This document shows positions 1 through 17,175 of a DNA stretch of 64,000 nt, piece after piece. The stretch's first letter is position 1. Each line of letters starts with the position of its first letter. Location: assembly GCA_003833135.1 (NCBI GenBank), contig QZLH01000192.1, positions 1 through 64,000 of the forward strand, written 5' to 3'. The position numbers and the translations under genes are program-made. This stretch comes from Oehlia diaphana (taxonomy: Eukaryota; Glomeromycota; Glomeromycetes; Glomerales; Glomeraceae). The notes under the pieces were generated by a model, which saw only the letters and a list, made by a program, of their open reading frames with translations, was not told where the DNA came from and made no database searches.

Positions 1-103
1 TTCGGCAGTTTCGGCAGTTTCGGCATTTTGGCATTTCGGCAGTTTCGGCATTAATAAACCAGTTTCGACTTTCGGCACCAGGTCAAATGAGTTTCGGCAG
101 GCA
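1..103. repeat. Array of the word TTTCGGCA
   Basis: The window opens inside an imperfect array of the words TTTCGGCA and TTTCGGCAG with T-rich spacers; degenerate copies run to about 103. The left boundary lies outside the window. It resembles three other word arrays here (TGCAG type at 1.4 kb, AGGTC type at 3.4 and 4.1 kb, GAGCC type at 62.4 kb), each built from a different GC-containing word in AT-rich DNA. Confidence 0.75.
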
Positions 104-419
104 ACCTTATATTCAGTACCCGCCATTAGGAAATATGGTGCATTGAACGGGTTATTGACAGAGACATATGAAACACTGCATAAGTCATATGTAAAAAACC
201 CGTATTGATCATTAAATAGGAAAAATGTGATACAACAACTGGTAAACGCTGTTAGTTGAAAATTTTGATTTTCTTTAAAATAAATATAATAAAATATAAA
301 TTAATTATAAAATATAAATTAATTATAAAATTATAAATTTTATAGGTAAAACGTAAAGAATTGATCCCTTCAGATAGAAAACTTGTTCACTGTAAAGCTG
401 AAGGCTTTGGTAAAGTACT

Positions 420-1229
420 TTGGGAGTTATCGTTAAATTGCATCGATCAAAAATTAGAATCATGAAAAAAAATGAGAATAAACTACATTCAAATTTCATT
501 GAAGGTTTATCGCAGATAATTACAACATTGGATATTTTCTTGAACACATCTTCGCAGGAGTCTGAAAATGATGAATTTTACATTAAAATTTATGATTCAG
601 TACACCTGGAAAATGGACAAATTTTAAGAACAACAGGAGAATTTCAAGGTAAAGAATGGTTTGCTAATGTTGCGGTAATACCTGCAGAAGATCAAAATCA
701 ATATAGCTCTGATAAAGGAGCCTGGTACAGAAAAGTAAGTAAATGAAGAAAATTAAAAAAATGCAAATTTTCAGTTTTGCTCGGTCTTCAGAAAAGTTGC
801 AAATAATGTATCCTTAAATTTTGAGATGCAGTAAGTTTATTTAGTTAAAGACTAATAAATAGCAAAGTTTAGACTTTGTTCTATCTTTCTAAGGCCAAAA
901 TTTACCAATCTTCGGCCCTTAACCAGTTCTGCTGCTCTGCAAAAAATAACCCTTTTACTTTTCAAAATTTTCTAAAGACCAACCAAAGCCGACTGACCAT
1001 TAACAATTTTTTTTACTTTTAAAAGGTATTACTGTTGTTTAAATTCTTTCGGTGGCCACTTAAAGAGCCATATGAACTTGCTTTTGTTCACTGGTATGAT
1101 ATTAAAACAACAGAACCTGAACTTTACAGTTGCCTGCAACTTTATTATACTGTAGAATATAACACTATACTGATTGGATCCATCAATGCCAAAGTATATA
1201 TTATTCTGAGGTTTGGTAAAGAAAATTAA
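420..1229 (+). CDS. 3' part of an uncharacterised Rhizophagus-type repeat-family gene
   Basis: Two coding segments join in frame: 420-734 (first ATG at 462) and 1026-1229, across a 291-nt intron with donor GTAAGT after AGAAAA and acceptor AAAAG. The joined C-terminus reads WYRKVLLLFKFF, then LAFVHWYDIK and ELYSCLQLYYT, ending at a TAA. I recognise this aromatic C-terminal pattern from multi-copy proteins of Rhizophagus often found near transposons; no biochemical function is known to me. Upstream, 340-460 has coding character in another frame (K-R-K-E-L-I-P-S-D), which suggests that the 5' part is frameshifted or decayed. It may be a pseudogene. The start is not determined. Confidence 0.4.
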
Positions 1230-1443
1230 TATTTATTAAATAAATATATGTTTTAATAAAATTCGAAAACTTTAAATTTTAATAAAATTTGAAAAACTTT
1301 AATTAAATTCAAAAACTTTAAAATTAATTAAATTTTAAAATAATAAAATTTTAAACTTTAAATAAAGTCAGAAAGTTTAATTTTTAGTAAAACTGCAAAT
1401 TGTGATTGGTTGATTGATTATTCTTTTGTAAAGTTTTTTTGGG

Positions 1444-1689
1444 ATTCTGCAATTTCGCAGATTACTGCAGAATTTTTTCTAATAAATCTGCAAAAACATG
1501 CAAAATTGCAGAATTTCGCAGATTTTTTTTAATAAATATTCAGAAACCTGTAAAATTGCAGAATTTCGCAAATTTTGTGAAAAAATTCTGCGGTAATCTG
1601 CGAAATTGCAAAATTTGCAGAACTTTGCAGAACTGCGTCAAAAAAGTGCAAAAAAAAATACGGAGAACTGCAAATTTTGCAGTTCTCCG
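1444..1689. repeat. TGCAGAATTTCGCAG word array with hairpins
   Basis: Dense repeats of TGCAGAATTTCGCAG. About 30 bp at 1444-1475 recurs inverted at 1583-1613, enclosing two direct copies of a roughly 48-bp unit centred on TTGCAGAATTTCGCA. A separate near-perfect palindrome at 1661-1689 has arms CGGAGAACTGCAAA. The array lies directly against the truncated 3' end of the SAM-like gene at 1700-2053, as if it had inserted there. Confidence 0.75.
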
Positions 1690-1699
1690 CAATTCTGCA

Positions 1700-2053
1700 C
1701 CCTAATAAATTTCCCGATGCTTTCTTAATCTTGTATGAAGAAAACAATTTCAACTTTTTATCTTTATACTTCTTGGTGAATTTCACAAGTCTCATAGCAG
1801 ATTTTAAATCTAAGCTAATATTGCGAAGTTTTTTTTTGATTAAATCAAATAAGTCCTCACCATTAAGCTCTTCTTTCTCGATAACTGTTTCATTAAGCTT
1901 CAAGTTTTTCTGTTCTTGCAAATATCCTATAAACTTAGCTATATCATCATATTTTTTAATTTTATTTGCTAATGAGACCGTCTCATTTTCAGTAACAGTA
2001 GTGAAGGTAGAAGTTGAAGTATAAAGTGTATTAGTTTTATTAGTTTTAGACAT
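1700..2053 (-). pseudogene. Truncated SAM-like domain gene of a Rhizophagus multi-copy family
   Basis: From the ATG at 2053 about 115 residues look genuine: a Ser/Thr-rich leader, then a helical segment with IAKFIGYLQEQ, LNGEDLF and LDLKSAMRLVKF. This matches the sterile-alpha-motif-like N-terminal module common in Rhizophagus proteins (FLxxQ...L...I.G..F..L...LR..G...GPA..L). After about residue 115 the frame runs into the TGCAG word array, where family members normally continue into a longer C-terminal domain. It is most simply a gene cut by repeat insertion. A related, more decayed gene lies at 56.9 kb. Confidence 0.6.
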
Positions 2054-2234
2054 AACGTTATATTTTTATAGGGATATTTAGCTTAGATAAAAAAATAATG
2101 TTACTTTCTGAAGTGAGATAAAAATTTATTTCTGTTTATATTGGACATTAATATATATTTTTATGCTATACAAGTATTGATAATCCTTTTAAAACTGCAT
2201 CATTATACTCTTATATATGTTTGATAAAATAATA

Positions 2235-2465
2235 CTTTACAGAAACTTAACATTTTTAATTAATATAGAATCGATATCGTTAAGTTTATCTTAACGGTAT
2301 CATTTTGAAATCATTTCAATATTATTTTAATATAGATTTAATATTGAAATGATATCGAAATGATAATACTTTATTTCGATATCGTATCAATATTAAATCT
2401 ATATTAAAATAATATTGAAATAATATCGAAATGATATCACTTGAAAACTTAAAGTTTCTGTAAAG
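2235..2465. mobile_element. 231-bp hairpin MITE with TA target duplication
   Basis: Terminal inverted repeats begin CTTTACAGAAACTT (2235-2248) and end AAGTTTCTGTAAAG (2452-2465). Each end is flanked by TA (2233-2234 and 2466-2467), the target-site duplication of Tc1/mariner elements. The interior is one long imperfect hairpin (about 2310-2440) rich in ATCGAAATGATATC. There is no coding capacity, so it would depend on a transposase elsewhere. Confidence 0.8.
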
Positions 2466-2467
2466 TA

Positions 2468-3024
2468 CTTTATTTATGAAATAAAATAATTGTTAGTAGC
2501 TAGCTTACATTACATAAAAATTGTGACTATATCACTATTATATGATGTAAATAAAAAAATCTAATTATCTTTACTTAGTACAGCATCCTTTTAGTAAGAA
2601 GGTACATGATAACTTTGATTTTTTTTTCACTATCAAAGATATGTTAGAGTTGTATAGAAAAATGTATCTTGCAGTTTCATTTTTATTACACCTTCTACTT
2701 CAAATAAATTTACTGATATTTCTTAACCTGTTGATTATGACACTATTAGCTATAAATGTGATTCTATATACTGTAAATCCAAATTGGTTAAATTTATATC
2801 TTTGAAATTGATCTAGACAATAGGTTCTGATCATTTTTGTGAGAGAAGAGACTCAAAATGCCCTTCTGATAAACATATAATATAATAGCAGGGATTTCAG
2901 TAAGCTTGCCTTGAATTTGCTTATAATTAGTATTTACACTAATGGTGGCTAATCAGATTATAATGTATTTTGTGAAAAGATTGTCCAGCTTATTATCTAA
3001 AGCTTCATCAAAGCCTTCTGCATC
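2468..3024. other. AT-rich spacer
   Basis: No supportable reading frame, RNA gene or strong repeat seen between the MITE and the nested inverted-repeat element. Confidence 0.6.
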
Positions 3025-3168
3025 AGGAAATTTTTTTAGGCGTAATTTAGTATAATATTTTAGAGGTGGTGTAAAATTTTGAAATATTACACTAAAAATG
3101 TAATATTATAGAAGTTTACACTTTTAAATTTAAATAATTATAGTAATTTAATAATATCTCACTATCTA

Positions 3169-3394
3169 CTGATCCAATCAAGATGATCTATAGCTCATTG
3201 AAATCAGCTCATCAAGACGAATCAAATGATAGTAAGATCACATCTTTATGTTTGATAGAACGCTTTAAAGTATGCAATAAAGTTTTACATTAATAGAAAA
3301 TCATCTATCAAACGTAGAAATGCGATTTTACTACCATTCGATTCATCTTGATGAGCTGATTCCAATGAGCTATAGATCGCTTTGATTGGATCAG
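3169..3394. mobile_element. 226-bp TA-MITE inserted in the left arm of the larger element
   Basis: Terminal inverted repeats of roughly 90 bp start CTGATCCAATCAAG (3169) and end GATTGGATCAG (3394); both arms carry a similar TGATGAGCTGATT-type block. TA flanks each side (3167-3168, 3395-3396). Removing it restores the continuity of the outer arm, as judged from the uninterrupted right arm, so it is younger than the outer element. The TA duplication points to Tc1/mariner mobilisation, although the termini differ from those of the MITE at 2235. Confidence 0.8.
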
Positions 3395-3414
3395 TAAATA
3401 GTAGAGTTTCGAAT

Positions 3415-3539
3415 AGGTCAGGTCAGGTCAGATTAATTGATAAACCTGACCTGAAATTTTTTTTCAGGTCAGGTCAGGTCAGGTTATATCAGGTTGTCTC
3501 TTTGACCTGACCTGACCTGAAACCTGAAAAATTTCAGGA
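3415..3539. repeat. AGGTC/GACCT word array, left copy
   Basis: Runs of AGGTC in one orientation followed by GACCT runs in the other, so the block can fold back on itself. The same word recurs at 4055-4184. Confidence 0.85.
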
Positions 3540-3545
3540 CTATTT

Positions 3546-3800
3546 TTATTAAAGTATTGAAAAAAAAATGGTACAAACTTTTTTTTTTAATATAATATTA
3601 TGAAAAAAAACGTTTTTGCAACGTTTTTTTATTAAAATATTGAAAAAAAATATTGCAAAATGTTTTTTTTAATATAATATTATGAAAAATTGTTTTCGCA
3701 ACGTTATTATTGAAATATCAAAAAAATGTTACAAAACATTTTTTTAATATAATATTATGAAAAAAACGTTTTCGCAACGTTTTTTCTCAAAATATTACAA
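3546..3800. repeat. Three tandem units of about 80 bp
   Basis: Three units share AATATAATATTATGAAAAA followed by a CGTTTTTGCAACGTTTTT-type palindrome and TTAAAATATTGAAAAAA. Each unit can form a small hairpin. A recognisable copy of this tandem array sits at 62603-62832, again directly after a short-word array. Confidence 0.8.
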
Positions 3801-3812
3801 TTCAACATTTTT

Positions 3813-4045
3813 ATATTAAAATCATATAAAAAAGTGAATCGCAATATCGCATCTCACTTTTATTATATAAAATCAATATAAAAAAGTGAATCGCAATATC
3901 GCATCTCACTTTTATTATATAAAATCAATATAAAAAAATAAATCGCAATACCGCAACTCACTTTTTTTATATAGAATCTATATAAAAAAGTGAATCGCAA
4001 TACCGCAACTCACTTTTATTATATAAAATCAATATAAAAAAGTGA
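3813..4045. repeat. 52-bp satellite, about 4.4 copies
   Basis: The landmark GTGA recurs at 3834, 3886, 3990 and 4042, with a degenerate copy at 3938, giving an exact 52-bp period. Each unit holds AAAAAGTGAATCGCAATA, then TATCGC or TACCGC and TCACTTTT, so the unit is itself an inverted repeat able to form a hairpin. Confidence 0.85.
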
Positions 4046-4054
4046 TAGTAGAAT

Positions 4055-4184
4055 CAGGTCAACAGGTCAATCAGGTCAGGTCAATCTTCATACCTGACCT
4101 GAATTTTTTTCAAAAATCTCATACCTGACCTAAATTTCAGGTCAGATCAGATCAGGTTACCTGAATTTGGCTGACCTGTTCAGA
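4055..4184. repeat. AGGTC/GACCT word array, right copy
   Basis: Mixed AGGTC and GACCT words, less regular than the left copy, lying just inside the right arm of the large inverted-repeat element. Left and right arrays behave as subterminal repeats of that element. Confidence 0.8.
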
Positions 4185-4335
4185 ACTCTAGTAGATAGCG
4201 AGATATTATAAAATTACTATAATTATTTAAATTTAAGAGCATAAACTTCTGTAATATTACATTTTTAGTGTAATATTTCAAAATAATACACCACCTCCAA
4301 AATATTACACTAAATTATGCCTAAAAAAATTTCCT

Positions 4336-5373
4336 AATGTGCAGTATTTTTGGGATTTTTTTCAAGGTTAGTTGCAAATTATGAAGACTTTATTTTTGAA
4401 TTTCAGTATTAGCAAACCCTTCCTTTACTGTTATGAAATGAATTATTTGATTTTCCATTATTTATATTATTATTGTCTGAAGTATGAGGACATTTTACTT
4501 CTATGCATTTTAAATGCAATGTCATTCTATACTATAGCCTAATTGATGAATGAAATTTTGTATTACATATATACAAATTTAGTCACATGTTAAGTGTTTA
4601 TTATGTTAAAATATATTAATATTGATTTTGCATCGCTAAAAAATAATATACAAATGCATAATTCTGTGATATCAATAAACTTTAATAAATAAATAAGAAC
4701 TTTAAGCAGAAAGGGTTAAATTTTTACTTATTTTGATAGAAGAAGTACTATATATTGTAATTTAGAATAAAAGTCTTTAGTGAGATATCTTAGACAAATA
4801 ATTTTTAATATGGTTAGCAATGTAAGATAGATATGTACACTGATTTACAATTTTTTTTTAGTATTATCATGTAATTATACTGAATACTTCAGATGCTTTA
4901 ACGGTTTCCGTTTCCTAGTTTTATATAATAAAATTAAAAATAATTTTTATAATTTTTAACATTTAGTAGTCTGATTTATACAATTTTTTTTATTTGTAGC
5001 TTTTATTATGCTTTATAAAATAAAAAAAAATGTTTGTTCAAATTGAATTATTAGATTGTAAAATATTTGTAAAAAAACAAATTGAAAAAAAAATACAAAA
5101 AATGTAATAATATTTTTATGGTTTTTTTTCTCTTCTTTTTGATTTCATTTTCATTTTCAAATTCTTTTAATCTTTAAAATTTATATAATGCATCTAATTT
5201 CAATATAATTTATATTAGTAATTTTATTAATATATAATGTAAATTTATTTTAAAAAAAATTTTAATTAAAGATGAAAATTATTTAAAAGAAATATTTTAA
5301 AAATTTATTTTTGAAAATTTTAAAATCATAATTAAATAGAAATAAAGTCTTTTTTTTTTATAAATAATAAAGT
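4336..5373. other. AT-rich spacer downstream of eIF5B
   Basis: No supportable gene. It probably contains the 3' untranslated region of eIF5B, since AATAAA-like strings occur on the minus strand, but no site can be fixed. Confidence 0.5.
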
Positions 5374-11220
<5,847 letters not shown>

Positions 11221-12876
11221 TGTTATATTCAAAGAACTTCGTCAGACGCAAAAATCAATATCAACGGCACGATCAAAGAATTGAAAAAAGGATCTCAAAT
11301 AGATGTTATACATAAATGATTTCAAATTTTATTGGACAAAAAATTGAATAATTTTGTGTAACATTAATTACTAATATAATGATGCGCGATAAGCAATTGT
11401 AGCCTATCAACTAGTTCGTATAGGAATTGGTGTAAAAGTTTATCTACAAAAATTACAATTATGAAAAGTGTTGATCGTGTCTATTCGGTCATTATGCTCT
11501 GTGCCAGTTACTTATTTTTTTTATCTTGGAGGTTTTTTGTTCCATCACTTTATGAGTAAAACAGATGATGTGATTATTATTTGATTAATATACAAAGAAG
11601 ATTGAAATATTGAAACATCAAACTTTTATAGTGGATGTATCCATTAATGAGAGATATTAAAAGAAACCCGAGTTGTACTTTTCTCATTGTTTTTATACTC
11701 GATGAATTTTATTCAAAGCAAGCAAAATAGCAATACGTCTCCTTGCGAATTAATAAGTGAAAAATTGCAGTATGATTTAGTTTTTAAGAAAGTTTAATTA
11801 CGATCAAATCATATTATAAATATTTAACAAACAAAGATAGATAATTTAGGCATATGCGAAAGTTTTATGGACATGGAGATGTTTTTAAAGCTCAAATATT
11901 TAGGCAATAATTTCCTCTGCCCAAACTAATTTTTAAGCTTCCTGAATAAATTATACCCAAGGTATAATACCGTCATAATGTGGGCCAGAATATTTACGAT
12001 CATTATCTAGCGCGGAAAATCTTTAACTCTTACTCTGATTACATACAATTTTTAATTGCATTGTCTCGTTTTTTTTTTGTAATTACGCCCGAATTATTTG
12101 TTATTTAAAGTTGTGCATTTAAATTTGATTCAAGCCACCCATTTTTGCTGAGTAAATATTTTGGATCAATCAAAGAACATTACTAGTTATAATATTTTTG
12201 ATTGACAAATTTTTTACTTTCATAGTTCTACATAATTCTTTATTAAAGCTTCAAAGAAACGTAAATAATGATTGTCTAAACTTTTTTATTTAAAAAGATA
12301 ATTAAATTCTTTAAATAAGATTTATTTCTAAATTAAAAAATTAAAAATTAAAAAGAAAAGAGAAATATTAATAATTAACTAATAAATAATATTAATAAGC
12401 AATTAGATAGAATGATAGATGTGCGGTTGTATCTTATATACAATTAGTACTAATGCTATTGAATGACGTCGATGTCACAGTAAATTGAATCCACATACAG
12501 CATACCACAAACACACCTCTTTTATTTTTATCACATACCAAATAATTAGAGAAATCATAGTATACTCTATTCCAATATTTCAATTCAATATTCAAAATAA
12601 TAAAATATATCATAAAAATTTATAACCCGAAAAATCAACCAACCTCTAATATTTCTTTGAATTAACATAAGGGTCGGTTTCTGATTTAAATGTTATGATA
12701 AACTTTTTTTTTTTTTTTTTCTCTTTGAAAACAATATAGTAAAATCAAATAGAAATAAATTTGGTGGTACAAGGATAATACTGAATACAATTTAAATGCA
12801 AGGAAAAAGTATAAAAAATATATATAACTTAAAAGGATATGGTAGGTTAAATTATATAAATACAAAATATCTAATT
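11221..12876. other. Spacer: eIF5B promoter side and 3' side of the LIM-binding gene
   Basis: AT-rich, with no supportable reading frame or RNA gene. It must hold the eIF5B promoter near 11221-11500, but I see no distinctive motif. Confidence 0.5.
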
Positions 12877-14693
12877 TCATGAACCTGTTTCCTGACGACT
12901 ATTTTTTCTTGTATATTGTGGTTTTCGCTTTTTTTGCTTAGGCGTATCCATTTCTATGATGCAAATTATCAATAAATGAAATCAAGCATACAAAAACTTT
13001 TTTATATAGGAAATATTTAATAACTACATACTGCTAAATACAGGAGATGATTTAACAGAGGTTTTTGTCGGTGAATCTTTTATATTAGCATTGGATGTTG
13101 ATGGCGATGGTGCTGGAAAATCAGTATAATGCTGTTGTTCCAGATTTAAATTTTCGTTTTTCTCTTTAGGTGTTTTAGCAGGAGGTTCAGGTGGAGATGG
13201 ACCTGGTGTTGGGGGAGTATGATTTGATTGATTTATAATTGTCTGTGATTGCTGCTCAGGGTTTGTTAAGGCATATAAAGTTACTATATGTATAAAATTG
13301 AAAATTATAATTATAATTAGTTAATTAAAAATAAATAAACAAATAAGTAATAAAAAATATTACTTACAGAGTGGACCCTTATTTGAAGATATACTTTTTT
13401 CTATTAAGTCGTGCAATGTCACTACACCTTCTGCTAACTATGATAAAGTTATAAAGTTAATATTAATCATATGTTAATTACGTTAATTACCAGTATTATA
13501 TTATTTTAATTGACTTATTTTATACATACCTCTAAGCATCTTAAAGTTTTTATTGGTATACCCATCGGTCCAATAGGACTCACAGGTAACATCGTTTGTT
13601 GTTGTCGAGGAACATATTCCATATGCTTCTCTGTATTAAATTCAAAACAGTCTATTTTTAAATGATGATTTAGTCTGACCTTTAATCGCCCTGACGCTAC
13701 AACCTAACATAACAAAAGTTATAACATATTAATAATTGTATAATAAATCGAAACTGTAAATAATTATTACAAAGTAATTTATTATACCCTTGATCCATCT
13801 TCATAATTATATATCAATGAAGCTTTTGCTTCAACTGTACTATTATATGCCATGCAATTATTTGCTATACTAACGGGAGTAGTAAAATTCTCCTTTATGC
13901 TATTCATTGTTAGTTGTATTGACGTAACGCCTGATTCAAAATTTACTTGGAAAAACCTTGAAATTACAGGATTCGGTATATCTTTTATTACGAAAAATAT
14001 TAATTAATATAACAAGTTTAACAAATTTTGAATTTAAAAAAGATAATGGAAGAAGATAATAAATAATTCTAACCAAAACTTCTGCTTCCTCCAGCCTCAG
14101 GATTCCATAATCCATATATCATTCTTCCTTCTTCTGAAAAGAATTCCATTACTATTCTTTTCCAATAAGTTATGTCCTTCTTGTTTACTGCATTCTGTGA
14201 TATTTAAATAGAAAATTAAAATTAATTTGTTTTAAATATAAAAAGTAGTAAAAAATGGTAAAGCTATACCTCGCCAGCCAAATATTCACCAAATAATAAC
14301 ACTCGTAAAATGCTTCTTCCAGATGGCCTGCTTTTGTAGCTTTTTGTTAAATTTGGAAAAAAATGAAAGAAATATTTTTTTATGAACTAACCTCAGGTAA
14401 GAGACTGGATTCCGACTAAAAAAAAATAGTGTAAATTAAACTTGCAAAGTGCAAATTTTTCAAAAGAGCACAAAATAAAGGCATATTTACGTGATCGGGG
14501 GGGAAGGATTTTGACCCATTGGCATTTGTTGTAGTCTTTGGTTATTCATATTTGCTGTTAACATAGTAGGAAACCCAATTGGGTTTTGTGTCATTGCCAA
14601 GTGCATCGCTCTAGGGTTATTTGGCATACCAACCAAGCCGTTTGGAATAGTAATACCCCCGTTAGCATATGCCGCGGGGTTTAAATTAGCCAT
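12877..14693 (-). CDS. LIM-domain-binding (LDB/SEUSS/Mfg1-like) transcription cofactor
   Basis: Nine exons: 14491-14693, 14392-14415 (24-nt micro-exon), 14270-14330, 14074-14194, 13788-13981, 13530-13703, 13368-13437, 13032-13283, 12877-12953; 1176 nt, 391 residues. Residues about 70-310 match the LIM-binding domain: SRPSGRSILRVLLFGEYLA, YWKRIVMEFFSEEGR, GLWNPEAGGSRSF, PVISRFFQVNFESG, ASGRLKVRLNHHLKIDCFEF. Family members form nuclear scaffolds with DNA-binding partners; fungal relatives control morphogenesis. The N-terminus is Asn/Met/Pro-rich, the C-terminal third is Pro/Ser/Thr-rich and the end is basic (PKQKKRKP), a likely nuclear localisation signal. The 24-nt exon is needed to keep the frame. 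Partner specificity cannot be read from the sequence. Confidence 0.88.
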
Positions 14694-17093
14694 TCTTAAT
14701 ATTGATTACTGCAAAAAGGTACGTTCCAAGAAAATGAACAATATAATTAAAAGAAAATTTTTTTACTTTCTGTTTTACTTGATCTAGTATATTGTTAAAT
14801 TTACATGGAGCTCTCTTATTGCTTGTTTTAGTATAACAGTCACTGGGACATTTCAACGCAACGCCAATTACTAATTAGAAATTTTGTACTACGTAAATTA
14901 GCCTATCTTCTTATAGGCTAATTTTTTATTATGAATATGAATTTTCATACTTTCAATAATATTCATAAAAATTTATATTTTACATAACGCTTTTTTATAC
15001 GACTTTTGAACCTTTAAACTGAAATACTCCTGATAATAATTCTTCCCAAAAGTTTTTTAACCGTTAATAAAGATGTATTGTTAAATTTGGTTAGTAGTTT
15101 ATATATACGTGCTGAGAAATGTCTAAATTTGTACAAATCCTTTATTGAAAACGGTCTTTTTTTGTTTGTAATTAATATTGTAATTAATAAAGAATATTAA
15201 TGCTGATTATTTATTATTTCGTTCTCGCTTTTTTCCTTGCCAACAAATATTATGTAAAGTATAATTTATAATATTAATATTTTTATAGTAAGGTTAGAAG
15301 ATGATTGAAAGAATGTTATTTTGTAATTATATTTGATGGTCGACTCATGTTGCTCTCTTTATTTTGAACTCTACCTCCCTCTTCTACGACCCCTAGAATT
15401 TTATAGGGTTTTTTTTATATTTTGCTATTGTATGAAGTTCACTATTTTTTGCTCTTCATCTACTGTAATTCAATCTTCATCTCTATTAATAACAATTAAG
15501 CAATCTTCAGACTTATATTCTAGATTCCAGAGATACAGCAAAAAACAAAAAACCGGTGATCTGGATTGCTTCAATTTTGTTGTTAAATATATGGATGTTA
15601 CGATATATAAAAAACTTTAGGTTTTTTGTTTTTTATTTCAAAAATAAACCTGGCTGCCATCAATTTTTCAGTATATTTGAAATAAATAAGATTTCAATAA
15701 TTTAAAATTTGAATTTGAATTTTTTCAACCATTATGATAAATAAACAACAAAAAAATAATAGTGTCAAGTTTTATTATTGCATAAACAAAATTAACAAAA
15801 TTGCAAAAATGAAATAATTCCAATTGCACTTTTTGTAATTCAAATAAATAAATATAGCTATAATTTAATTTTAAATTATTTTATACTAATAAAAATTTAA
15901 GAAAAATATTTTTTTACATTTATTAAAAACCTTTGTCACAAATACATTAAGCAAATATATCCTTAAATGAATTGATATTTTATTAAATATAATAAAAAGT
16001 AACTAGTAAAGTATAATTAATTAGTAATTTATATTGCATTTTTTAAATTTCAATTCATTTAATTATTTTAATATTGTATTTTTGTAATTAATATTACACA
16101 GATTTTTTAGTTTAAATTACTATTGAAATATATTTATAAATTGTAATATTAAAATTTAATTTTAAAATAATAAAAATTTAAAAAAATTTAAATTTTATGA
16201 CTTCAAAAAACTTTAAATATTTATTATATATTGGATAAAAAATTACTTTGTATTATATTTCAGTAAATATTAAAGTTAAAAAAATTATTAGATTTCTTTT
16301 ATTAAAAGTATAAATTTTATTGAATTTAGATTATTAATTATAAATTAAAAATAGAATATATAGTGTAAAATTTTTTAAAAATATATATAATTAATAAATA
16401 AATTTTGAATGTAACTTATATACAATTTATTTACTTTATAATAAATTAGATGATTTAACTAATCAGATTTTTGTTATAAAAAAATTTAATATAATATAAA
16501 AATCTATAAATATAATAAAAAATTTATTATAGTAAAAATTATTTTATATATATTTTATATTTACTAGTTTATATAAATTTTATAAAAGTTTTATCTATTA
16601 TTTCTGCAAAAACTTAAATTTTTTACAAATTTACTTATGAAAATATAAATAATTTAATAATTTTGTTGTATTACTTCTAAAAATTTAAGCTTTTTACAGA
16701 AAAAAAATGGAATATAAAAAATGGATTAACTTTTTTTATAGAAAAAATTTATTTTATTAAATAATATATATTATTTTATTAGTAATTTTTGATATAATAA
16801 GATTTTATATGATAAAATTGGTATAATACTAAAGGTTAATTATATTAAAAAGTTTTTTAAATAAAATTTATTATGAAGTAAATGGATTGTAAGTTGTTTA
16901 GAATTCTACTTTATTAAAATACTAGTCAAATAATAATAATATAATTAAATATTAGCATATGTTAGTTATTATATTTAATAAAATTTAATATTTTTTGCAT
17001 ATATAAATATCACTTTTTCTTTGTGTATAATAATTTGCTAATCTTTACCAAATTTTCTAATTCTCAAGTTTTTTTGATTTTTCTACATTTTTG
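14694..17093. other. Long, extremely AT-rich spacer
   Basis: No gene supported. From about 15640 the sequence is almost wholly A/T with scattered homopolymers. A 95-codon frame at 15333-15620 has no recognisable protein character. Confidence 0.6.
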
Positions 17094-17101
17094 GTGCAAA
17101 C

Positions 17102-17175
17102 TATATATGCCACCCAAATTATTTTGGGCTGCCATTCAATTATGGCATTCCAAAATAATTTGGGCAGCATGTATA
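17102..17175. mobile_element. 74-bp palindromic MITE with 8-bp target duplication
   Basis: The direct repeat GTGCAAAC flanks the element at 17094-17101 and 17176-17183. The element is an almost complete palindrome: left arm TATATATGCCACCCAAATT and right arm AATTTGGGCAGCATGTATA, with the core ATTATTTTGGG/CCAAAATAAT. An 8-bp duplication is typical of hAT-type transposition. At 74 bp it is near the minimum for a mobilisable element. Confidence 0.75.

Larger units (their letters stand above)
3025..4335. mobile_element. Nested 1.3-kb inverted-repeat element
   Basis: The ends are a long inverted repeat: 3025-3168 (starting AGGAAATTTTTTTAGGC) matches the reverse complement of about 4191-4335 with only scattered mismatches and includes ATTACACTAAAAATGTAAT in both arms. 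The inverted similarity resumes after the inserted MITE (3395-3420 against 4165-4190). Inside, in order, are a TA-MITE (3169-3394), an AGGTC array, a roughly 80-bp satellite, a 52-bp satellite and a second, mainly inverted AGGTC array. No transposase frame is present. A target duplication is not clear; CTGCA occurs just outside both arms in inverted orientation. Confidence 0.7.

Noticed and set aside
3415..4184. CRISPR-like array of regular repeats
   Set aside because: The repeats are contiguous satellites or words without unique spacers, and the host is a eukaryote.
15333..15620. 95-codon plus-strand frame in the LIM-binding/sugar-kinase spacer
   Set aside because: Cys/Phe/Ser-rich with no recognisable domain, no splice context and AT-rich surroundings; consistent with chance.
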